From: Anaerolineae bacterium
GTDB taxonomy: Bacteria > Chloroflexota > Anaerolineae > J102
Reading direction: 5' to 3'
DNA length: 11,781 nucleotides
Assembly: GCA_015493675.1 (NCBI GenBank)
Contig: WGCR01000077.1
Span: 1-11,781 of the forward strand
Notes under the pieces: generated by a model
What the model saw: the letters and a program-made list of their open reading frames with translations, nothing else
What the model was told of the DNA's origin: nothing
Databases searched by the model: none
Translations under genes and position numbers: made by a program
Part shown: positions 6,102-11,726 of the stretch, piece after piece
How the letters are laid out: the number at the start of each line of letters is the position of its first letter
Position numbering within the stretch: position 1 is the stretch's first letter

Positions 6102-6899
6102 CTAAGCCTCTTTGGCTGGCAAGAAAGGCACAACCAGCCAATCATATACAAACACGCCAACGGCTCCGGATATGGCCGGAATAATCACCGGCACAATCAA
6201 CCAGTAGAGACCATTAAACAACCCCTTGGTGCCAACCAGCAAACCGAAGATGCGGGGGCCCAGGTCACGGGCGGGATTGATGGCGTATCCACTGGGGCCG
6301 CCCAAAGAAAGGCCGATAGCAAGCACGGTCATGCCAACCATGAAGAAGCCCCAATTGCCGGAGAGCCCGACATTGCGCTCATCGAACATGGCCAGCACGC
6401 CCCACAACAGCACCATGGTGCCAAAGAACTCGGCAAAGCCTGCCGAGACCATGCTATAAGAGCCCACAGCATCGGCAGCGCCGCCCCCCCAGAATGTCTG
6501 ACCGAAAACTGAACCGGGGCCGGTGCACCAGACATTGGGCATGCCAGCGGCTTTCAGGCCGTCAAAGTAGATGAGATAGACTGCAAAAGCGCCCAGAAAA
6601 GCGCCGATGAGCTGAGCGATGATATAGGGCAAGACTTTCCCCCACGGGAAATCTCGTTTGACAGCCATGGCAATCGTCACAGCCGGGTTGATGTGAGCGC
6701 CGGTGACGCCGCCAACTACGTAAACCGCAATCACCACGGCAAAACCCCAGCCCAGGGCAATGGTCACCCAGTCATAACCCGCAGGGGCAAGACGGGGCGC
6801 CAGACCGACGTTGGCAACAACGCCGTCACCAAGGAGAATCAGAATAAATGTGCCAAAAATTTCGGCGATCATTTCGCCGGTCAAACCTTTCGATTTCAT
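6102..6899 (-). CDS. glpF: Glycerol uptake facilitator (aquaglyceroporin, MIP family)
   Basis: A channel for passive glycerol entry across the inner membrane. 265 residues with six hydrophobic segments and the two half-helix NPA motifs, GAHINPAVT (NPA 71-73) and GYAINPARDLGPR (NPA 208-210). The Asp at 212 after NPAR and the selectivity-filter Arg211 mark the glycerol-conducting rather than water-only branch. The N-terminal MIAEIFGTFILILLGDG is also typical. GGAGG (complement of 6908-6912) lies 8 nt before the ATG. It is the first gene of the minus-strand cluster; the upstream region has a distant promoter, an intrinsic terminator and a weaker nearby promoter candidate, which suggests regulated read-through. 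Confidence 0.95.
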   Translation of the reverse strand: MKSKGLTGEMIAEIFGTFILILLGDGVVANVGLAPRLAPAGYDWVTIALGWGFAVVIAVYVVGGVTGAHINPAVTIAMAVKRDFPWGKVLPYIIAQLIGAFLGAFAVYLIYFDGLKAAGMPNVWCTGPGSVFGQTFWGGGAADAVGSYSMVSAGFAEFFGTMVLLWGVLAMFDERNVGLSGNWGFFMVGMTVLAIGLSLGGPSGYAINPARDLGPRIFGLLVGTKGLFNGLYWLIVPVIIPAISGAVGVFVYDWLVVPFLPAKEA

Positions 6900-6984
6900 G
6901 TTTTATTCCTCCGGATTTGAATGTGATTGATGGTAGAAATTTCCTGAACAGAATAACTGGAGGTGAGCGAATGTAATGGATGAA

Positions 6985-7015
6985 ATCATATTGAGAACGG
7001 CTGAATAAATTTCAA
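6985..7015 (-). promoter_or_regulatory. Weak glpF-proximal promoter candidate
   Basis: On the minus strand TTGAAA (complement of 7010-7015) and TATGAT (complement of 6985-6990) each match five of six sigma-70 consensus bases, but the 19-nt spacer is long. It lies downstream of the intrinsic terminator at 7058-7093 and about 85 nt from the glpF ATG, so it could give basal glpF expression. A chance match in AT-rich DNA is quite possible. Confidence 0.3.
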
Positions 7016-7048
7016 TTTCTCTTATAGGCAATCCTCCTTATTTGAACG

Positions 7049-7093
7049 AAATAAAAAACAGGCGTTGCCGTCTTTAATGACAGCTTCGCCTGT
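7049..7093 (-). terminator. Intrinsic terminator in the glpF upstream leader
   Basis: In minus-strand RNA the outer stem ACAGGCG/CGCCTGT (7 bp) is followed by a symmetric AA/AA internal loop, an inner 6-bp stem GCTGTC/GACGGC (one G-U pair) and the loop ATTAAA. TTTTTATTT follows immediately. It is a textbook Rho-independent terminator about 150 nt upstream of glpF, yet no gene ends before it. It either ends a small RNA or acts as an attenuator governing entry into the glycerol operon. Confidence 0.85.
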
Positions 7094-7103
7094 ATAAACG
7101 CCA

Positions 7104-7135
7104 ACCAAAGGCCCAAAGGTCTGGAGGTCTGAAAG
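7104..7135. repeat. Octamer-phased tract upstream of glpF
   Basis: Four consecutive 8-nt units, accaaagg, cccaaagg, tctggagg and tctgaaag, are visible in pairs: units 1-2 and units 3-4 resemble each other. It lies inside the putative leader just before the terminator. It resembles the other phased intergenic tracts in this window but forms no hairpin of its own. Confidence 0.5.
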
Positions 7136-7408
7136 TGCAGAATTTGTGTATGGCGACAATCACCAAAATCACTCGGCACATCCATCTCGCAGCCCATGTC
7201 CGTTCCCCGCCCTGCTACGCTTCTACCAGATATAGCATGCCCCTTCAAATAACGCACCAGAAACAACCATGCTCTATTGAACCCGCTTATAAAACAAAGG
7301 GATAAATAGTTCATGATGATCAGAATGACAAGAAAAGCGATGCGCGGCGAGGAGCAACGCCAATGGTTGCAAGCGATGACGAGATGTTCTTCATCATTGT
7401 ATATTTGT

Positions 7409-7436
7409 AGTTTAACACACATTCCAGAATTGTCAA
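7409..7436 (-). promoter_or_regulatory. Minus-strand promoter at the far end of the glpF leader
   Basis: TTGACA (complement of 7431-7436, perfect -35) is followed after 16 nt by TAAACT (complement of 7409-7414, four of six -10 matches). Transcription would begin near 7402 and reach the terminator at 7058 after about 345 nt, then glpF. An AACCAATGGTT near-palindrome (7442-7452) sits just upstream of the -35. Confidence 0.5.
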
Positions 7437-7450
7437 TAGGCAACCAATGG

Positions 7451-7468
7451 TTCTAACCTATTTCTAAC
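7451..7468 (+). promoter_or_regulatory. TTCTAAC direct repeats, possible response-regulator or activator site
   Basis: TTCTAAC occurs at 7451-7457 and 7462-7468, separated by 4 nt (11-bp period). OmpR/PhoB-family regulators typically bind 7-nt direct repeats with 4-nt gaps, so this has the right geometry, though the sequence itself is not one I recognise. It lies between the divergent glpF and lutB transcripts. Confidence 0.3.
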
Positions 7469-7540
7469 ACTGATCGTCACTGCCCGGCATCGCGTGATTT
7501 CTGGACAAAATCCGCAAAATATCGGAAGATAGGCCCCATC

Positions 7541-8770
7541 ATGATCCCCAACCAGCGCACACGCCACACGCTCCACCGACTGGGCAATCTGACAACAGCC
7601 GCCCGAGACGCTGCCTGGGCGCGAGTCGAAAACGCCGAAGCGCTGAAACAACGGGCTATCCACGCCCGCGATCGGGTGCTGGCTGATTTGCCCGCTAATC
7701 TGGAGCAGTTGGAGAAAGCTGCCCGGAGTCATGATGTCAACGTCCTGCACGCCAACGACGCCCAGGACGCCAATCGCCTCATCATCCAGACCATGCGCGA
7801 GTTGGGCGTGACCGACGCCCTGCGCAACCATCACCCGCTGCTGGATGAAATCCAAGTGGATCGGGCGGCCAAAGCCAATGCGATCCAGCTCACGCCCTTA
7901 CATCCGGGCGACTATCTGGCCCAACTGGCCAATGAGCGACCGGGACATCCTATCTGGCCGGTGGGACATCTGACGGTGGAGGCCATCAGCGCCACACTGC
8001 AAAAAAAATGGCGTATCCCCGAAACCTATAATCCCGATCATCTGGCCAGCACGGTGCGCATGCCCTTACGCCGGGCATTGCTGCGCACCCACACCGCCAT
8101 CCTGGGCGTTGATTTCGCGTCGGTGGAAGATGGCGTTTTCGTTCTGATGGACAACGACGGGCACAACGCCAGTCTGACGGGCCTGGCCCGCCATGTCATC
8201 CTGCTGCTTAGCATCGAACAGGTGGCAGCCACACTCAACGATCTGGACGCCCTGATACAGGTCTTTGCGCTCAGCGCCTGGGGACGTCCGCTGCCCGCCT
8301 ATGTCACACACCTGCAATGTCCTGCTCCCCCGGAGATCGACGGCCCCCGCACTATCCACCTGGTTCTGGTCGACAACCATCGCACAGATATCATGGACCA
8401 GGGTTTTGGTCGGGCCCTGCGTTGTATTCAATGCGGCGCTTGCCACACCGTATGTCCGGTCTATGAACAGATTGGCGGTGGCGGATACGCCAACTCACCC
8501 TACACCGGTCCCATCGGCGCAGTCATCAGTCCCCTGCTCCTGCGCTCTGATCTGGGCGAACCGCAGGCCTATCTCTGTGCAAACAGTGGACACTGCCAGG
8601 CCGCCTGCCCGATGAACATTCCCATTCCCGATCTCATTCACGCCCAGCGTCGACGTCTGGCCAAAACCCGTCCTCCGAAGGAGGATAAACGCTATTTTTC
8701 CATCTGGCGCCGTTTGATCTCCCGTCCCCGTCTTTTTTTCCCCTTCATTCGCCGTAACCTCGAAAAATGA
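7541..8770 (+). CDS. lutB: LutB-like LUD-domain ferredoxin protein (divergent)
   Basis: In the LutABC system LutB is the LUD-domain subunit with Fe-S clusters, involved in oxidising L-lactate to pyruvate. 409 residues, shorter than usual LutB (about 470). An N-terminal LUD domain (about 20-280) includes ANDAQDANRLI, YLAQLANERPGHPIWP and IHLVLVDN (272-279). A ferredoxin-like region follows: CIQCGACHTVCPVY (C295, C298, C301, C305), TGPIGAVISPLL, then CANSGHCQAACPMNIPIPDL. The second cluster reads C346-x5-C352-x3-C356, where the family has C-x2-C-x3-C, and the family's KSKSM-like motif appears as RNHHPL (95-100). The C-terminus is short and basic. The upstream ribosome site is weak (GGAAGATAGG). 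It overlaps lutC by ATGA. No lutA is adjacent, so lactate oxidation is not proven. Confidence 0.8.
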   Translation: MIPNQRTRHTLHRLGNLTTAARDAAWARVENAEALKQRAIHARDRVLADLPANLEQLEKAARSHDVNVLHANDAQDANRLIIQTMRELGVTDALRNHHPLLDEIQVDRAAKANAIQLTPLHPGDYLAQLANERPGHPIWPVGHLTVEAISATLQKKWRIPETYNPDHLASTVRMPLRRALLRTHTAILGVDFASVEDGVFVLMDNDGHNASLTGLARHVILLLSIEQVAATLNDLDALIQVFALSAWGRPLPAYVTHLQCPAPPEIDGPRTIHLVLVDNHRTDIMDQGFGRALRCIQCGACHTVCPVYEQIGGGGYANSPYTGPIGAVISPLLLRSDLGEPQAYLCANSGHCQAACPMNIPIPDLIHAQRRRLAKTRPPKEDKRYFSIWRRLISRPRLFFPFIRRNLEK

Positions 8771-9324
8771 ATGCACAGACCATCACCACATTCATCAGAA
8801 ACTGGGAGCGCTGGGGCGGAACCTGGGAGCAGTGGGACAATCCAATATCCGCCCGGCTGGCGTTGCTGCGCTATCTAAAAGAGCAACACCGAACCGAGAT
8901 CCTCTCCTGGCAGGTCGAATCGCTTCCTATCCCCGGCCTGGCTACCGCCCTAAATGACGCCGGATTCAAACTTTTCCCGCCAGATCGTCGCATATTGAAT
9001 CCTGATCTGGCCATGGGGCTGACATCAGCGGATGCAGCTCTGGCCGCCAGCGGCTCTCTGGCGCTGACGCCTGCCCCCGGGAGATCCTGGCTCCCCGCCC
9101 TCATTCCCATCAGCCATATCACCCTGTTGCCCACCAGCCGCATTTACGCCAATATGGCGTCATGGCGGCAGGATTGGCGGCAAACGCGCCCGGGCGAATC
9201 TGTGCGGACACTCATCATCTCCGGCCCCAGCGTCAGCGATGATATTGAAATGCACAAGCACTACGGCATGTTCGGACCGCGCCAGGTTCACCTCATTTTG
9301 TTCCATGATGAAACATCCGCATGA
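8767..9324 (+). CDS. lutC: LutC-like LUD-domain protein
   Basis: 185 residues; the LUD fold is recognised by GLTSADAALAASGSLAL (84-100), the counterpart of the family's G-V-T-x-A-D-A-x-I-A-x-T-G-T motif. Next come PISHITLLPTSRI (114-126), ISGPSVSDDIE (151-161) and GMFGPRQVHLILF (167-179). In lutABC operons this protein works with LutB in conversion of L-lactate to pyruvate in the cytoplasm; its exact chemistry is not settled. The ATG lies within the lutB stop (ATGA overlap), implying translational coupling and a LutB-LutC complex. It is somewhat shorter than typical LutC. lutA, usually next to these genes, is absent on both sides within the window. Confidence 0.85.
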   Translation: MNAQTITTFIRNWERWGGTWEQWDNPISARLALLRYLKEQHRTEILSWQVESLPIPGLATALNDAGFKLFPPDRRILNPDLAMGLTSADAALAASGSLALTPAPGRSWLPALIPISHITLLPTSRIYANMASWRQDWRQTRPGESVRTLIISGPSVSDDIEMHKHYGMFGPRQVHLILFHDETSA

Positions 9325-9348
9325 TCTGCTCAATCTCTTTTCGGGGAT

Positions 9349-9377
9349 TTGACAAGCCTCCAGCTTCTGAGTATAAT
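9349..9377 (+). promoter_or_regulatory. Perfect consensus sigma-70 promoter behind lutC
   Basis: TTGACA (9349-9354), a 17-nt spacer and TATAAT (9372-9377): all twelve consensus bases at the optimal distance. Transcription should start near 9384. It begins 25 nt after the lutC stop and drives the miniprotein unit that ends at the terminator at 9577-9604. Confidence 0.85.
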
Positions 9378-9431
9378 GCCCGCCAATCGAAGGAAATTCC
9401 TCCTTTCACCATTCTCCATCGCATACACCTA

Positions 9432-9551
9432 ATGTTCTTCGGCATCAGCCTGATTGTCCTCGTTATTATTATTGTGCTCCTCGCTCTTATTAGTGGCCAG
9501 GAGCCGATACCGGTTGGACAGAAGGCGGATGCCAGACAACGAAGACGTTAG
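9432..9551 (+). CDS. Small single-span membrane protein, unknown function
   Basis: 39 residues from the ATG at 9432: an N-terminal hydrophobic helix (about residues 2-21, rich in Ile, Val and Leu), then a polar tail GQEPIPVGQKADARQ ending in RRR, so the tail is probably cytoplasmic. I do not recognise the family. The frame is open back to an ATG at 9321 that overlaps the lutC stop, giving 76 residues. I prefer the short form because the consensus promoter at 9349-9377 lies within the longer one and transcription would start after that ATG. No good ribosome site precedes 9432. An 18-codon frame starting in the -10 region ends in TAATG at this start, which would suit coupling on read-through from lutC. 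Alternatively the unit makes a small RNA. Confidence 0.5.
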   Translation: MFFGISLIVLVIIIVLLALISGQEPIPVGQKADARQRRR

Positions 9552-9576
9552 AAAGCATCGCAAGACAGAACACAAG

Positions 9577-9604
9577 CCCTCTTCCAATCGGAAGGGGGTT
9601 TTTT
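9577..9604 (+). terminator. Intrinsic terminator after the small membrane protein
   Basis: CCCTCTTCC (9577-9585) and GGAAGGGGG (9590-9598) form a 9-bp stem with one T-G pair and a 4-nt loop, followed directly by six T. It ends the transcript from the consensus promoter and probably lutBC read-through as well. Confidence 0.92.
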
Positions 9605-9608
9605 AATT

Positions 9609-9671
9609 GTCAATGGCTAATGGCTAATTGTCAATGGCTAATTGTCAATGATTAATGAACAATGATTAAAG
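9609..9671. repeat. Nine-unit heptamer tract leading into repeat copy 2
   Basis: Exactly nine 7-nt units: gtcaatg, gctaatg, gctaatt, gtcaatg, gctaatt, gtcaatg, attaatg, aacaatg, attaaag. The last four units include the left arm of the hairpin repeat at 9646. Copy 1 near 344 has only four units, so copy 2 appears to be extended by five. Confidence 0.8.
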
Positions 9672-9781
9672 GTGGAATCAGCGTGGTTTTCACTTTAATC
9701 ATTACCCATCAATCATTGATCTGACATGTTTGAGCGGAAGGCTGATAGTCCGCCTCGCCGCAGCTTGTTTCCAACAATGTC
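9646..9781. repeat. Dispersed hairpin repeat, copy 2 (upstream of ilvB)
   Basis: Left arm 9646-9671 and right arm 9693-9718 match as an inverted repeat in 22 of 26 positions around a 21-nt loop, as in copy 1 at 344-480. The following shoulder again contains CTCGCCGCAG and TTGTTTCC. The sequence between copies differs in loop and shoulder, but the lengths are kept except for one base. No coding potential is evident. Confidence 0.75.
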
Positions 9782-9802
9782 CAATATCATTCGAGGCAAT
9801 GA

Positions 9803-9855
9803 GGCCTTCAGCGAACCGCAGCAGCACGGCGGAACGTCGAAGGCCCTTCTTTTTT
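9803..9855 (+). terminator. Terminator-like hairpin in the ilvB leader
   Basis: GGCCTTC (9803-9809) pairs with GAAGGCC (9839-9845). Inside are a short GCG/CGT helix, an AA/AA internal loop and CCGC/GCGG closing a 9-nt loop. CTTC and six T (9850-9855) follow. The ilvB start is 91 nt downstream. It could stop incoming transcripts or attenuate ilvB. I looked for a T-box: only a loose match (GCGGAACGTCG) to the T-box core is present, so I do not call one. Confidence 0.6.
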
Positions 9856-9904
9856 GACAGTTCGAAGTTCACAGTTTGCGCTGTTTACTGTTTACTGCTT
9901 ACTG
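9856..9904. repeat. Seven-unit heptamer tract before ilvB
   Basis: Reads as seven 7-nt units: gacagtt, cgaagtt, cacagtt, tgcgctg, tttactg, tttactg, cttactg. The first three share a -GTT end and the last three -TACTG. It lies between the terminator-like hairpin and the ilvB ribosome site. TTGACA at 9854-9859 lacks a suitable -10, so I see no promoter here. Confidence 0.65.
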
Positions 9905-9946
9905 GCATACTGCTCACTAATTCCCTTTCACTCTCAGGAGAAGACC

Positions 9947-11656
9947 ATGAAGCGAACAGGCGCACAAATCGTTTGGGAAGCGCTCACCCGCGAGGGCGTT
10001 GACCTCGTGTTCGGACACCCAGGCGGTGCGATTCTGCCCGTTTACGACGCCATGCCCCAGTACCCGGTGCGGCACATTCTCGCCCGTCACGAGCAGGGCG
10101 CGGGCCACATGGCCGATGGCTACGCCCGCGTCACCGGCGATGTCGGCGTCGCCATCGTCACCTCAGGCCCGGCGGCCACCAATCTGGTCACCGCCCTGGC
10201 CAACGCTATGATGGATTCCGTGCCCATCGTCGCCATCACGGGCCAGGTGCCCACCGAGCTATTGGGCAACGACGCTTTTCAAGAAACCGACGTCACCGGC
10301 GTCACCCAGGCCGTGACCAAGCACAACTACCTGGTCACCGACATCGATGACCTGGCCCGGATTCTGAAGGAGGCCTTCCACATCGCCCGCACCGGTCGTC
10401 CCGGCCCCGTGCTGGTGGATATCTGCAAGGATGTGCTCAACGACGAAACTGACTTCGAATATCCCGAGGAAGTGGATCTGCCCGGCTATCGTCCCTACTT
10501 CGGGCTGGATGAAGACGCGGTCAAAGAGGCGGCTGAGCTGATCAACAACTCGCACCGACCCGTTTTCATTGCTGGACATGGCGTGCAGATGGCCCATGCC
10601 GAAAACGAACTGCGAGAGCTGGCAGAGCGGGCGCACATCCCCGTGGCCATGACCCTGCTGGGTCTGGGCGACATTCCCGAAACCCACCCCCTGAGCCTGG
10701 GCATGTGCGGGATGCATGGTGAGGCCCGGGCCAATCACGCCATCCAGCAGAGCGATGTGCTCATCGGCATCGGCATGAGATTCGATGATCGGGTCACGGG
10801 CGATCTGGACACATTCGCGCCCAACGCCAAGATCATTCACATCGAATTCGATCCGGCCGAGATCAACAAGAACGTTCCGGCGGATGTAGCTGTGTTGGGC
10901 GACGCCAAAGAGGCGCTGCAAGCGCTGCTGGGGTTGGTCGAACCCGCCCAGCATCCGCACTGGATGGCGCAGATCGAGGAGTGGAACAGGGAATCAGAGG
11001 AACTGGACATCCTCAACGCCGAGGTGGATGAACTGATTCCGCCCCTGGTGATGCGGGAACTGTGGCATGTGACCCAGGGCAAGACGATCATCGTCAGCGA
11101 TGTGGGCCAGCACCAAATGTGGGAGGCCCAGTACTTCCTGCATAATCGTCCTCGCCAGTTGCTGACCAGCGGCGGCCTGGGCACCATGGGCTACGCCCTG
11201 CCCGCGGCCATCGGCGCCCATTTCGGCGCTCCCGACGAGACCGTGTGGGCTGTGGTGGGCGACGGCGGCTTCCAGATGACCATCCAGGAGCTGGGTGCGG
11301 TGATGCAGGAGCAGGTTCCCGTCAAGATCGCTATCATCAACAACGGTTTTTTGGGTATGGTGCGGCAGTGGCAGGAGCTTTTCTACGAGAAGAACTACGC
11401 GGGCACGCCCATCCAGAGCCCGGATTACGTCAAACTGGCCCAGGCTTATGGCATACCCGCCCGTCGCGTCACCACTCAAGAGGAAGTCGTCTCCGCCCTG
11501 AAAGAAGCCCAGGAGCACGACGGGCCTTATCTCATCGAATTCCAGGTGAAGGAAGAAGTCAACGTCTATCCGATGGTTGAGCCCGGCGAGGCCATCGACA
11601 ACCTCATGCGCCGCCCCATCGTTCAGGGCCCCAGCGGCCTGCAACCGGCGTGGTGA
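9947..11656 (+). CDS. ilvB: Acetolactate synthase (acetohydroxyacid synthase), large catalytic subunit
   Basis: Condenses two pyruvates to acetolactate, or pyruvate with 2-ketobutyrate, the first common step of valine, leucine and isoleucine synthesis. 569 residues, full length. The N-terminal TPP-binding part has GHPGGAILPVYDA (23-35) and HEQGAGHMADGYAR with the catalytic Glu49. The central FAD region has GMRFDDRVTG. The C-terminal TPP/Mg motif starts at GDGGFQMT and ends in the NN of IIINNGFLGMVRQWQ. The ending VNVYPMVEPGEAIDNLM is specific to acetolactate synthases rather than other TPP enzymes. I chose ATG 9947 because AGGAGAAG lies just upstream and MKRTGAQIVWEAL aligns with the family start; the frame extends upstream to 9854 through repeat DNA. 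The regulatory subunit ilvN is not in the window but may follow. Confidence 0.95.
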   Translation: MKRTGAQIVWEALTREGVDLVFGHPGGAILPVYDAMPQYPVRHILARHEQGAGHMADGYARVTGDVGVAIVTSGPAATNLVTALANAMMDSVPIVAITGQVPTELLGNDAFQETDVTGVTQAVTKHNYLVTDIDDLARILKEAFHIARTGRPGPVLVDICKDVLNDETDFEYPEEVDLPGYRPYFGLDEDAVKEAAELINNSHRPVFIAGHGVQMAHAENELRELAERAHIPVAMTLLGLGDIPETHPLSLGMCGMHGEARANHAIQQSDVLIGIGMRFDDRVTGDLDTFAPNAKIIHIEFDPAEINKNVPADVAVLGDAKEALQALLGLVEPAQHPHWMAQIEEWNRESEELDILNAEVDELIPPLVMRELWHVTQGKTIIVSDVGQHQMWEAQYFLHNRPRQLLTSGGLGTMGYALPAAIGAHFGAPDETVWAVVGDGGFQMTIQELGAVMQEQVPVKIAIINNGFLGMVRQWQELFYEKNYAGTPIQSPDYVKLAQAYGIPARRVTTQEEVVSALKEAQEHDGPYLIEFQVKEEVNVYPMVEPGEAIDNLMRRPIVQGPSGLQPAW

Positions 11657-11660
11657 CAGC

Positions 11661-11726
11661 AGACGATTGACCACGGACGATAGACGATGAAAACCGCCTC
11701 GTCCACCGTCTATCGTCTATCGTCAC
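11661..11726. repeat. Heptamer-phased hairpin downstream of ilvB
   Basis: Units agacgat, tgaccac, ggacgat, agacgat (11661-11688) face ccgtcta, tcgtcta, tcgtcac (11706-11726). ACGATAGACGAT (11677-11688) pairs perfectly with ATCGTCTATCGT (11712-11723) over a 23-nt loop, and other registers are possible. GATCTTTTC follows, so it might also help terminate ilvB transcription. An AGGAG at 11776-11780, at the very edge, could be the ribosome site of a next gene that cannot be seen. Confidence 0.7.

Larger units (their letters stand above)
6900..7540. other. Divergent intergenic region between glpF and lutB
   Basis: 641 nt without a convincing gene. The open frame 7443-7012 on the minus strand has no ribosome site or recognisable motif, overlaps the promoter and terminator described separately, and I do not call it. 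The region is more AT-rich than the genes. It contains, from left to right, a weak glpF-proximal promoter, an AAGGAGG with no good start codon after it (complement of 7033-7039), an intrinsic terminator, an octamer-phased tract, a TTGACA promoter pointing left and direct repeats pointing toward lutB. I found no convincing plus-strand promoter for lutB; TGGACA at about 7502 lacks a good -10. Confidence 0.7.

Noticed and set aside
7000..7040. Leader peptide after AAGGAGG (complement of 7033-7039)
   Set aside because: No ATG, GTG or well-spaced TTG follows at usable distance, and the translated frame shows nothing recognisable.
7012..7443. 143-codon minus-strand open frame in the glpF-lutB spacer
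   Set aside because: No ribosome site or motif; it spans both a promoter and a strong intrinsic terminator, which is incompatible with a normal gene.
9820..9855. T-box riboswitch upstream of ilvB
   Set aside because: Only a loose match to the TGGNACCGCG core within a hairpin arm; no Stem I or specifier loop could be placed. A dedicated covariance-model search would be decisive.
9854..9882. TTGACA before ilvB as a promoter
   Set aside because: No acceptable -10 at 16-18 nt; it falls within heptamer-phased DNA.
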